In this document: positions 1-7,034 of the stretch, piece by piece | How positions within the stretch are numbered: position 1 is the stretch's first letter | Layout: each line of letters starts with the position of its first letter | Source: Caulobacter sp. X | GTDB taxonomy: Bacteria; Pseudomonadota; Alphaproteobacteria; Caulobacterales; Caulobacteraceae | Length of the DNA stretch: 64,000 nucleotides | Direction: 5' to 3' | NCBI RefSeq assembly: GCF_002742635.1 | Contig: NZ_PEGF01000001.1 | Coordinates: forward strand, 930,001 to 994,000 | Translations under genes and position numbers: made by a program | The notes under the pieces: generated by a model | Database searches by the model: none | What the model was told of the DNA's origin: nothing | The model's input: the letters and a program-made list of their open reading frames with translations, nothing else

Positions 1-44
1 TTGGCGAAGATGTTGTCCGCGTCGTAGCGTCCGTCGAGGCTCAT
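1..44 (-). CDS. HIT family hydrolase, N-terminal fragment
   Basis: Only the first 14 codons lie in the window; the gene continues past the left edge. The reverse strand starts with ATG at 44 and reads MSLDGRYDADNIFA, which resembles the N-terminus of histidine-triad (HIT) nucleotide-binding hydrolases (typically ...Y-D-x-x-N-I-F-A-K...). A GGGAG ribosome binding site lies just upstream on the same strand (around 52-57), supporting the start. HIT proteins hydrolyse nucleoside phosphoramidates or dinucleotides. The catalytic HxHxH region is outside the window, so the family call rests on the N-terminus only. Confidence 0.55.
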   Translation of the reverse strand, partial: MSLDGRYDADNIFA

Positions 45-96
45 GACCGTCTCCCTGTGTGGGACGGTGGTAGCAAACCAGGGGACGGGCGCAACC

Positions 97-678
97 ATGG
101 ACACCAAACCTCAGGGCCTGACCGAGCAGCAGCAGAAGTGGTTCGCCTCGCTGCGGGCCAATCTCGAGCGCGAGACCGGCAAGACGCTGGAGCAGTGGGT
201 CGAGATCGTCCGCCGCGAGTGCCCGGAGACCAAGCCCAGGGCCCGCGCCGAATGGCTGAAGGCGACCTATGGCCTTGGCCAAAATCGCGCCGCCAGCATC
301 TTCGCCGTCGCCTATCCCCAAGCCGGCGGCTGGGATGACGCGGCGGGGCTGCGCGCGGGCCTGTGGACCGACACGGCCGCGACCGCGATCCTGGCTGCGG
401 TCGAGGCGGCGATCGCCGACCTCCCGGACCTGGTGACCGGCCAGCGCAAGGGCTACACCGCCTGGTCCCGCAAGGCCCAGTTCGCGGCGCTGAAGCCGGC
501 GAGAGGCGGTCAAGCCGTGCTCGGCCTGGCGGTCACCCCGGACGCCTCACCGCGCCTCGCCGAGCCGAAGAACGAGGGCTGGTCGGAGCGGCTCAAAGCC
601 AAGCTGCTCCTCGCCTCCCCGGCCGAGGTGGACGATGAGGTCAGGGCGCTGCTCCAGGCGGCATGGGAGCGGTCTTAG
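97..678 (+). CDS. DUF4287/DUF5655 domain protein
   Basis: A 193-residue soluble protein. The N-terminal half (about 8-85) fits DUF4287, a small helical domain, with the typical helix-turn segment around W-L-K-A-T-Y-G-L-G-Q-N-R-A. The C-terminal part (about 105-190), with a K-G-Y-T-A-W-S-R-K-A-Q-F-A-A-L-K-P segment, fits DUF5655. This pairing is common in bacteria but its function is unknown. The ATG at 97 is preferred over one at 43 because the extra residues look like read-through leader and the earlier start would overlap the divergent HIT gene. Its 3' end overlaps the end of the convergent membrane-protein gene by 38 bases. Confidence 0.7.
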   Translation: MDTKPQGLTEQQQKWFASLRANLERETGKTLEQWVEIVRRECPETKPRARAEWLKATYGLGQNRAASIFAVAYPQAGGWDDAAGLRAGLWTDTAATAILAAVEAAIADLPDLVTGQRKGYTAWSRKAQFAALKPARGGQAVLGLAVTPDASPRLAEPKNEGWSERLKAKLLLASPAEVDDEVRALLQAAWERS

Positions 679-1228
679 GGGCGCCGACCTGATCCAGCCA
701 AGCAAGCTCGGCGCTCACCTTGGCGGCCTCCCTGGCCTGGATCACAAGCATGATGATCAACCACAGCGCCAGCAGCGCGGCGATCGGGGCCAGCCGCAAC
801 CACGCCCCTCCGCTGGCGACCGCCAGACCAACGAGCATAACGGCCATGCCCGGCAGCAGCGGGGCGACCAGCGCGATCCACCCGCCCTGCACCGCCCGTC
901 TTCGCCGCTCCAACATCTGTCGCAGAAAGCTCAGGCAGGCCTCCCCCGTTTCTGGTGAGGACAGCGACAACCGCCGCCAACCCAAAATCAGGACGAACAC
1001 GAAGCCGACGGCCAGAAGTCCCTCCCCCAGACGGAGCAATGTCGTGGGAGCCGACACCGCCAGCTTGATGGCCATCGCGACACCCACCCCTACGCATCCG
1101 ACAAGCAGGAGGCGCGCCCGGCGAATGCTGGCCAGTTGAGCATCTGCGCGCGCCCGCAGCGCGGCGAGGTTCATGTCGGTCGCGTCCAGCGGCTGCCGCC
1201 GCCACAGGGCCTTTACATCGTCAGTCAC
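641..1228 (-). CDS. Four-helix membrane protein, putative anti-sigma partner
   Basis: A 195-residue protein with a cytoplasmic N-terminal segment of about 35 residues and four predicted membrane helices (roughly 38-58, 66-84, 118-138, 146-166). It starts 8 bases inside the end of the ECF sigma gene, so the two are translationally coupled, which is the usual arrangement for a sigma factor and its membrane-bound negative regulator. No zinc-binding anti-sigma motif (HxxxCxxC) is visible, so the anti-sigma role is inferred from position. I recognise no named family. Confidence 0.6.
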   Translation of the reverse strand: MTDDVKALWRRQPLDATDMNLAALRARADAQLASIRRARLLLVGCVGVGVAMAIKLAVSAPTTLLRLGEGLLAVGFVFVLILGWRRLSLSSPETGEACLSFLRQMLERRRRAVQGGWIALVAPLLPGMAVMLVGLAVASGGAWLRLAPIAALLALWLIIMLVIQAREAAKVSAELAWLDQVGAPKTAPMPPGAAP

Positions 1229-1751
1229 GGCGATCTCCTTTCACGAAGGCGGCGCTCAGCAGCGCCTTCACCCGATAGATGCGCGTCGCCACCGCCCCGG
1301 TTGAAAGGCCGGTGACCTCGGCGATGGCCTTAGCGTCGAAGTCTTCGAGGTAAAGCAGCATGACCTGCCGATCGAGCGGCTTCAGACGCTGCAAGATGTC
1401 CATCAGAAGGCGGTGCGCTTGGGATGCGCCGACGGCCTCCTCCGGCGTCGGGGCTTCGCTGGGCCAGTCGAGATCGTCCAGCGAGATCAAGTTCGACAGC
1501 TGCGCGCGCTGCCTGACGATGTGCGACGCGCCGATATTATGCGCCACGCGATAGACCCAGGTGCGCAGGCTGCACCGATCATCGAACTTCGCCAGGCTCC
1601 GCCACAGGGCGACATGGATGTCCTGAAGGAGATCGCGACGCAGATCGGGATCGGCCTCATAGGCCCTGGACAGGCGATCCAGTCCCGGACCGAAAGCTTT
1701 GGCGGCTAGGCGGTATTGCTCTTGCTGCTTGGCGTCCATGTGGTCCGACAT
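1221..1751 (-). CDS. ECF-type RNA polymerase sigma factor
   Basis: A 176-residue sigma-70 family protein of the extracytoplasmic-function type. Region 2 lies at about 25-85, with the D-L-x-Q-D-I-H-V-A-L-W-R-S segment and the R-T-W-V-Y-R-V-A-H-N core that contacts the -10 element. Region 4 lies at about 115-170, with L-x-P-L-D-R-Q-V-M-L-L-Y-L and a helix-turn-helix ending in T-R-I-Y-R-V-K. Regions 1 and 3 are absent, as expected. It is co-transcribed with the downstream membrane gene (8-base overlap) and divergent from the stress-type oxidase gene at 1884, which makes that gene a candidate target. An alternative ATG lies at 1739. Confidence 0.88.
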   Translation of the reverse strand: MSDHMDAKQQEQYRLAAKAFGPGLDRLSRAYEADPDLRRDLLQDIHVALWRSLAKFDDRCSLRTWVYRVAHNIGASHIVRQRAQLSNLISLDDLDWPSEAPTPEEAVGASQAHRLLMDILQRLKPLDRQVMLLYLEDFDAKAIAEVTGLSTGAVATRIYRVKALLSAAFVKGDRRD

Positions 1752-1883
1752 CCCCCAGATACAGAGGTAGTCCGTTCGGCGCAGGGTTTCTCACCACTTT
1801 CTTCGACGGCTCACATACCGAAGCTTCGCCGTCGGAACGCGCCCGCCCCGCCGTCGTTCGTCTCCCAAGCAAAGGAGACGACG

Positions 1884-2372
1884 ATGTCCAAGGAAGCCGA
1901 TCTGGCCGAGAAGTTCTGGAAGGCCCTGAAGTCCGACCGCACCGTGATGCTGGGCCTCGCCGATCACGAGAACGGTCGCGCCCAGCCGATGACCGCCGTA
2001 TTCGAGGGGGATCATTCCGGGCCGATGTGGATCTTCAGCGCCGTCGACGTGGATCTCGTTCAGGCCGTCGCGGACGGCGAGCACGACGCGCTGATGCACT
2101 TCGTGTCCAAGGGTCACGACCTCTTCGCGACGATTGAAGGCCGCATGCGGATCGACAACGACCGCGAGACGATCGAGCGTCTGTGGAACCCCTTCATCGC
2201 CGCCTGGTACGAGGGCAAGGACGATCCCAAGCTGCGCCTGCTGCGCTTCGAGCCGGGCGACGCCCAGATCTGGCTGAACGAGAACAGCCTGTTCGCTGGC
2301 GTGAAGATGATGCTCGGGGCCGACCCGAAGAAGGACTACAAGGACAAGGTCGGCGAAGTCCGCCTGCAGTAG
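1884..2372 (+). CDS. Pyridoxamine 5'-phosphate oxidase-like general stress protein
   Basis: A 162-residue protein of the split-barrel flavin-binding superfamily, similar to general stress protein 26-type proteins. Visible features are the N-terminal helix (M-S-K-E-A-D-L-A-E-K-F-W), a strand with T-V-M-L-G-L-A, the barrel segment G-P-M-W-I-F-S-A-V-D, and a late W-Y-E-G-K-D-D-P segment followed by L-R-L-L-R-F. The ATG at 1884 has a strong AAAGGAG site at 1871-1877. It probably binds FMN or F420; the substrate cannot be told. It is divergent from the ECF sigma gene, so stress control by that sigma factor is a reasonable guess. Confidence 0.82.
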   Translation: MSKEADLAEKFWKALKSDRTVMLGLADHENGRAQPMTAVFEGDHSGPMWIFSAVDVDLVQAVADGEHDALMHFVSKGHDLFATIEGRMRIDNDRETIERLWNPFIAAWYEGKDDPKLRLLRFEPGDAQIWLNENSLFAGVKMMLGADPKKDYKDKVGEVRLQ

Positions 2373-2393
2373 GGGTTCGCCGTGAGGAGGAGC

Positions 2394-3566
2394 CTAGCGC
2401 TCCTCCCGGAACGGCGACAATTCCTCGGTCAGCATCTCGATGTCGGCCGCCACCGCCTCGCGTTCGCGCTCCAGATAACGCGCGACTGGCTCCCGCAAGG
2501 CCGGATCTGCGATCCAGTGCGCCGAATAGACCGGGCTCGGCAGATAGCCGCGGGCGATCTTGTGCTGGCCCTGCGCCCCCGCCTCGACGCGCGGCAGCCC
2601 AAGCCGGATCGCGTGCTCGATGGCCTGGTAGTAGCAGAGCTCGAAGTGCAGGAACGGCACATCCTCGACACAACCCCAGTGGCGGCCGTAGAGGCAATCG
2701 CGGCCGAGCAGGTTTAGAGCTCCGGCGATGAACGGGCCGCCCGGACGCCGGGCCATGATCAGCAGCACCCTGTCGGCCATCCGTGCGTTCAGCAACGAGA
2801 AGAACCGGCGGTTCAGATAGGGCCGGCCCCACTTGCGGCTGCCTGTGTCCATGTAGAAGGCGAAGAAGGCGTCCCAGTGATCCTCGGTCAGGTCGCCGCC
2901 GGTCAGGGCGACAATCTCCAGGCCGTCCTGGGCGTCGCGCCGCTCGCGCCGGATCGTCTTGCGGCGATTGGCCGACAAGGCGGCCAGGAAGTCGTCGAAG
3001 GTCGCGTAGTCGCGGTTCTCCCAGTGGTACTGCTGGTCCTGGCGGAGGAGCATTCCGCGCTCGCCCATCCAGCGCCACTCGTCCTCGACCGGGAAGGTCA
3101 CGTGGACGGAAGAGGCCCCCATCCGTTCGCAGAGCGTCAAGGCGCCGCCCAAGAGCGCTGAACGCCCCTCGTCCGCATCGACATCCGGCCGGACGATCAG
3201 CCGCGCCCCCGTCACCGGCGAGAACGGCGAGGAGCATTGGAGCTTGGGATAGTAACGCCCGCCAGCCCGCTCGTAGGCGTCGGCCCAGGCGTGATCGAAG
3301 ACATATTCGCCCTGGCTGTGGGACTTCAGATAGAGGGGCATGACGCCGGCGACGGCGCCGTCTTCGTCCTCGATCGACAGATGCTGCGGAGCCCAGCCGG
3401 TGCGGGCCGAGACACAGCCGCTTTCCTCCAGGATCGACAGGAAGTCGTAGGAGACGAACGGGTCGCCCGTCGGCCCGGCGCAAGCGTCCCAGGCGTCCTT
3501 GCCGATCTCGGCGATCGCGCGATGGACGCGAACCTGCGGACGGACCCCAGTGGGACCCGACTTCAC
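2394..3566 (-). CDS. FemAB-like/GNAT family N-acyltransferase (DUF482 type)
   Basis: A 390-residue protein of the family known as DUF482 or peptidogalycan biosynthesis-like, which adopts a GNAT/FemAB fold. Typical signatures include D-P-F-V-S-Y-D-F-L near residue 30, Q-S/G-E-Y-V-F-D-H-A-W-A-D-A-Y, Y-Y-P-K-L-Q, and the C-terminal Y-Q-A-I-E-H-A-I-x-x-G-L-P-R-V-E-A-G-A-Q-G-x-H-K. The family is assumed to transfer an acyl or aminoacyl group; the substrate is unknown. The GTG at 3566 shares a GTGA overlap with the stop of the upstream phosphodiesterase gene, so this start is chosen over a longer ATG at 3620. It is the last gene of a three-gene leftward operon. Confidence 0.8.
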   Translation of the reverse strand: MKSGPTGVRPQVRVHRAIAEIGKDAWDACAGPTGDPFVSYDFLSILEESGCVSARTGWAPQHLSIEDEDGAVAGVMPLYLKSHSQGEYVFDHAWADAYERAGGRYYPKLQCSSPFSPVTGARLIVRPDVDADEGRSALLGGALTLCERMGASSVHVTFPVEDEWRWMGERGMLLRQDQQYHWENRDYATFDDFLAALSANRRKTIRRERRDAQDGLEIVALTGGDLTEDHWDAFFAFYMDTGSRKWGRPYLNRRFFSLLNARMADRVLLIMARRPGGPFIAGALNLLGRDCLYGRHWGCVEDVPFLHFELCYYQAIEHAIRLGLPRVEAGAQGQHKIARGYLPSPVYSAHWIADPALREPVARYLEREREAVAADIEMLTEELSPFREER

Positions 3567-4336
3567 GCGTGGAAGCCCTCGAAGATCAGGTTGTCGCAAT
3601 GGTCCTGCACGCCTTCCCACTGGTCGGGGCTGCGGACCGTCCAGGCGATCACGGGCATGCCCTTGGCGCGATATAGGTCGGCGCGCGGGCTGGGCAACAT
3701 GTCGAGGCCTAGCGACAGGAAGTCGGGTCGCGCCAGCTCGACCTGCTCCAGCGCGGCCAGCGACTTGCGCATCTCCGGCGCCAGCTTGCGGGCGTTGTCG
3801 TCGTTCCAGCTGTAGGAGTTCAGGCCGCGCAGGATCTGCGGATGATGATCGGCGAACCAGGCGTGGGAGTAAGGGTTGAAGCCGATCACTGCGGTCGGGC
3901 CGTTGTGATCGAGCAGCACGTCGGAGACGCGCTTCTCCAGCGGACCGACCTCGCCAAACGGCGTCTTCAGCTCGATGAACACCATGGCGCGGTGGCCGAT
4001 CAGGGTCAGGGCGTCGGCCAGGGTTGGGATGGTCTCGTCCGCGCCCTTCAGGGTCATCGTCGCGAGGTCAGCGGCGGTGTGGTCGCGCAGGCGCCCTTCC
4101 CGGCCCGTCATCCGCTCCAGGCGGTCGTCGTGGAACACCACCGCCTCGCCGTCCGCGGTCAGTTGGACATCCAGCTCGATGGCGTAGCCGTGGGCGCAGG
4201 CGGCCTGGAAGGCGGCCAGGGAATTCTCCGGCGCGCCTTCGGGACTCCAGAGGCCGCGATGGGCCGCCGGCGGATCGAACAGGCGCTCCCACGCCTCGCC
4301 GAAGGTTTCGGTCGAGGGGCGTTCGCGCGAGCGCAT
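3563..4336 (-). CDS. Glycerophosphodiester phosphodiesterase
   Basis: A 257-residue GDPD-family enzyme that hydrolyses deacylated phospholipids (glycerophosphodiesters) to glycerol 3-phosphate and an alcohol. The catalytic core is visible: H26-R27-G28, E37-N38, E54 and D56 in E-L-D-V-Q-L-T, and H69-D-D. The metal and general acid/base residues are therefore present. No signal peptide is seen, so it should be cytosolic. It sits between ridA (1-base overlap, TGATG) and the DUF482 gene (GTGA overlap) in one operon. Confidence 0.92.
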   Translation of the reverse strand: MRSRERPSTETFGEAWERLFDPPAAHRGLWSPEGAPENSLAAFQAACAHGYAIELDVQLTADGEAVVFHDDRLERMTGREGRLRDHTAADLATMTLKGADETIPTLADALTLIGHRAMVFIELKTPFGEVGPLEKRVSDVLLDHNGPTAVIGFNPYSHAWFADHHPQILRGLNSYSWNDDNARKLAPEMRKSLAALEQVELARPDFLSLGLDMLPSPRADLYRAKGMPVIAWTVRSPDQWEGVQDHCDNLIFEGFHA

Positions 4337-4797
4337 CAGGCGATCTCCACCACCGCGTCCACCTCGACCGCGAAGCCGAGGGGCAGCTTGTAGACGCCCA
4401 CCGCCGAGCGAGCGTGCCGGCCGGCGTCGCCCAGGGCCTCGACCATCAGGTCCGAGCAGCCGTTGACGACCTTGGGGATGTCGATGAAGTCCGGGCCAGC
4501 CTGGACGAAGCCGCCCAGCTTCACCACCCGCACGACGCGGTCGAGGTCGCCGTCGCAGGCGGCCTTCATCTGGGCCAGCAGGTTGATCCCGCAGATGCGG
4601 GCGGCCTTCTGTGCGGTCTCCAGGTCGACGTCGACGCCAACCGTGCCCTTGATGCCGCCACCGGCGTCCAACGAGATCTGGCCGGAGATGTGGACGAGAT
4701 TACCCGAGCGGACGAAGGGGACGTAGTTGGCCACCGGCGCCACCGGCTGCGGCAACTCCACGCCCATCGCCTTCAGACGCTCTTCCACCTTCGACAT
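4336..4797 (-). CDS. ridA: RidA family protein (YjgF/UK114)
   Basis: A 153-residue member of the Rid/YjgF family, cytosolic proteins that hydrolyse reactive enamine/imine intermediates from PLP enzymes. Seen: the start V-E-E-R-L-K-A-M-G-V-E-L-P typical of the longer Rid subgroup, the S-G-Q-I-S-L-D segment, and the late strand R-S-A-V-G-V-Y-K-L-P. The canonical Rid arginine region is here V-V-R-V-V-K-L, with R-S-A-V-G near the C-terminus, so full deaminase activity is not certain. The ATG at 4797 has GGGAG seven bases upstream. It is the first gene of the operon with the GDPD and DUF482 genes. Confidence 0.85.
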   Translation of the reverse strand: MSKVEERLKAMGVELPQPVAPVANYVPFVRSGNLVHISGQISLDAGGGIKGTVGVDVDLETAQKAARICGINLLAQMKAACDGDLDRVVRVVKLGGFVQAGPDFIDIPKVVNGCSDLMVEALGDAGRHARSAVGVYKLPLGFAVEVDAVVEIA

Positions 4798-4858
4798 CCG
4801 CACGCTCCCACGAGTTTCACGGCATCCTTAACGCGAGCGGCGCGGGCGCAAAAGAAAA

Positions 4859-4884
4859 AAGCCCGGACCTTTCGGCCCGGGCTT
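4859..4884 (-). terminator. Rho-independent terminator of the phasin gene
   Basis: An 8-bp stem (4859-4866 with 4877-4884, AAGCCCGG/CCGGGCTT) and a 10-base loop. On the minus strand it is followed by a run of T with one interruption (complement of the A-rich 4850-4860). It lies 40 bases past the phasin stop codon. Confidence 0.85.
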
Positions 4885-4924
4885 CTCGTCTTGGATCGCG
4901 TCGGCGGGACGCGAAAGCCGGCTC

Positions 4925-5359
4925 TTAGCGAGCGGCTTGGAACTTCTCGACCGCGGCGCTGACGCGTTCGTTCAGCGGCTTGACCGAGTCCTTGATCGAG
5001 GCCGAGACGATCTCCGAGGCCTTGCTGACCTGGGCGATGTAGGCTTCGAGAGCCGACTTGGCCCAGGCGGTCTGCAGTTCGACGGCTTCCTGCACGCTCT
5101 TGGCGGCGGCCAGCGACTTGGCGGCGGCGACCTGGTCTTCGGCCAGCTTCTTGCCGTAGGCGAAGGTCTCGGCGCCCAGGGCTTCGGCGCCCTTGGTGGC
5201 GGCCGTCACCGAGGCGACGACGGCTTCGAGGTTTTTCTTCGAGTGCGTGTTGGCTTCGGCCAGAGCGGCGAGCGACTTCTCGACGCCGTCCTTGAAGGCT
5301 TGATTGGACGCGGCGGTGAACTGTTCGACGGTGTTCTTGACGGTTTCGGCGGCGGCCAT
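4925..5359 (-). CDS. Phasin family protein
   Basis: A 144-residue, alanine- and lysine-rich, almost wholly helical protein. The heptad-like region F-T-A-A-S-N-Q-A-F-K-D-G-V-E-K, the V-E-L-Q-T-A-W-A-K-S segment and the C-terminal V-x-P-L-N-E-R-V match the Phasin_2 family. Phasins coat polyhydroxyalkanoate granules and influence their size and number. The ATG at 5359 has GGAGAGA just upstream. Two TGC-N3-GCA palindromes upstream suggest control by a PhaR-like repressor. It is monocistronic, with its own terminator. Confidence 0.85.
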   Translation of the reverse strand: MAAAETVKNTVEQFTAASNQAFKDGVEKSLAALAEANTHSKKNLEAVVASVTAATKGAEALGAETFAYGKKLAEDQVAAAKSLAAAKSVQEAVELQTAWAKSALEAYIAQVSKASEIVSASIKDSVKPLNERVSAAVEKFQAAR

Positions 5360-5449
5360 GGGGTCTCTCCTGGGGAGGAAGGCGGCGGGGCGGACGGATC
5401 GAGCTGCAACTCGCCCATCTGCGCTTGGGACAACGTCGGTTTGCCATGT

Positions 5450-5483
5450 TGCAGTGCAGCAGTCAAGGATTTTGTGCAGCGCA
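5450..5483. promoter_or_regulatory. Two TGC-N3-GCA palindromes, candidate PhaR operators
   Basis: TGCAGTGCA at 5450-5458 and TGCAGCGCA at 5475-5483 (the latter extends to the perfect GTGCAGCGCAC at 5474-5484), centred 25 bp apart, lie about 90-125 bp upstream of the phasin start. PhaR of Paracoccus and Rhodobacter recognises GC-rich TGC/GCA palindromes near phasin genes. A TTGACT element on the minus strand (5461-5466) lies between the two, where a repressor could block polymerase. The binding protein is inferred. Confidence 0.45.
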
Positions 5484-5671
5484 CCATAACCTAAGGTTAC
5501 CCGCCACGCCGCCCATCCAAGCTGCAGCATTGGAACCACGCGCCCATTTTTTTCGCCCCTGCGGCATGTTCGCTCACCACTTGTTTACTTTAGCGAAAGG
5601 GGCCGGCCATCATGTTAAGGACACGCGTGTGGCGGTGCGGAACCGCTCAGTTCAGATGACGGACGTCCATC

Positions 5672-6976
5672 ATGTTCGCCAAGCTTACCTCCGCTCGTAC
5701 CGTTTTGGCCGCCGCCGGCCTGGCGCTGGCGACGCTGTTCAGCGCCTTGGCGCCGACCGCCTCGGCCGCCATACCCTATCTGCAGCTGAACGCTTCCGAA
5801 CCGAAGTACGCGGCGATCGTGATCGACGCCAATTCGGGCGAAGTCCTTTACGACAAAAGGGCTGACAGCCCCCGCTACCCGGCGTCGGTGACCAAGCTGA
5901 TGACGCTGTACCTCACCTTCGAGGCCCTCAGCGAAGGCCGCCTGAAACTGACCGATCGGGTGGTCATGTCCCCGCGCGCGGCCGCCCAGGCCCCGACCAA
6001 GATCGGCCTTCGTCCGGGCGACAGCATGAGTGTCGACGAAGCCATCAAGGCCATGACCGTGAAGTCGGCCAACGACGTCGCCGTCGCCATGGCCGAACGT
6101 CTGGCTAGCAGCGAGTCGCGATTCGCCGCCCTGATGACCCTGCGTGGTCAGGAACTGGGCATGCGCAACAGCCGCTTCGTGAACGCCTCGGGCCTGCCCG
6201 ACAGCCGCCAGATCTCGACCGCCCGCGACCTGGCCATCCTGTCGCGCGCCATCATGCGGGACTTCCCCCAGTACTACAGCTACTTCTCGGTCCGAGGCTT
6301 CACCTTCCGCGGCAACTACATCAAGGGCCACAACCGCCTGCTGGACAGCATGGAGGGCTTTGACGGCCTGAAGACCGGCTACACCAACGCCTCGGGCTTC
6401 AACCTGGCCGGTTCGGCCGTCCGCGACGGCCGCCGCCTGATCGCCGTGGTCCTGGGCGGCCCGTCGACCGCCTGGCGCGACAACAACATGGAAGACCTTC
6501 TGCTGACGGGCTTCGACGTGATGAAGCGCCGCGCCAAGGGCGAGCGGACCACCATCGCCGCCAACATCTACGAGGATGATCCCTCGGGTCCGATCCAGCG
6601 TCCGTCGGTCGAACAGGGCGATGGCGACCAGGCCGGCCTGAAAATCGTGTTGACCGAGAACCCGCATAATCCGGGCCCGATGAAGGTGTCCCCCACCCTG
6701 CGCGCCGCCCAGGCCACCGCCAAGCCGGCCAAGAAGCCGCAAGGCGAGTGGAGCGTGCAGGTCGGCGCTTTCAAGTCCAAGTCGCTGGCCAACGACCAGC
6801 TGAAGCTGGTGCGTGGTCGCTTCGCCAAGGTCGTCGCCGACGCCGAGGCCGCCGTCGAAGGCGCGGGCGGCACGTTCCGCGCCCAGTTCCAGGGCCTGAC
6901 GGCCGACGCCGCCCGCAACGCCTGCTCGGCTCTGAAGGCCAAGCGCGTGCCCTGCATGGTGCTGTCGCCGCGCTAA
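5672..6976 (+). CDS. D-alanyl-D-alanine carboxypeptidase with SPOR domain
   Basis: A 434-residue exported penicillin-binding protein (peptidase S11) that removes the terminal D-alanine of peptidoglycan pentapeptides. A signal peptide occupies residues 1-32, ending around T-A-S-A-A. All three active-site motifs are present: S72-x-x-K75 (ASVTK), S132-A-N134 and K234-T-G236. The C-terminus (about 358-434) is a SPOR domain (W-S-V-Q-V-G-A-F-K-S), which binds denuded septal glycan and suggests division-site localisation. The gene is monocistronic and ends in a strong terminator. It is divergent from the phasin gene across 312 bp, which contains the PhaR-like sites and nothing else I can identify. 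Confidence 0.93.
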   Translation: MFAKLTSARTVLAAAGLALATLFSALAPTASAAIPYLQLNASEPKYAAIVIDANSGEVLYDKRADSPRYPASVTKLMTLYLTFEALSEGRLKLTDRVVMSPRAAAQAPTKIGLRPGDSMSVDEAIKAMTVKSANDVAVAMAERLASSESRFAALMTLRGQELGMRNSRFVNASGLPDSRQISTARDLAILSRAIMRDFPQYYSYFSVRGFTFRGNYIKGHNRLLDSMEGFDGLKTGYTNASGFNLAGSAVRDGRRLIAVVLGGPSTAWRDNNMEDLLLTGFDVMKRRAKGERTTIAANIYEDDPSGPIQRPSVEQGDGDQAGLKIVLTENPHNPGPMKVSPTLRAAQATAKPAKKPQGEWSVQVGAFKSKSLANDQLKLVRGRFAKVVADAEAAVEGAGGTFRAQFQGLTADAARNACSALKAKRVPCMVLSPR

Positions 6977-6995
6977 GGCCCGCCACCCCCAAAAG

Positions 6996-7029
6996 AAAAA
7001 CCCCGGAAGGCAAACCTTCCGGGGTTTTT
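6996..7029. terminator. Strong bidirectional terminator
   Basis: A perfect 15-bp stem, 6996-7010 pairing with 7015-7029, and a CAAA loop. It begins with five A and ends with five T, so it works on both strands. It lies between the convergent carboxypeptidase (stop 6976) and aminotransferase (stop 7035) genes. Confidence 0.95.
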
Positions 7030-7034
7030 GCTGT

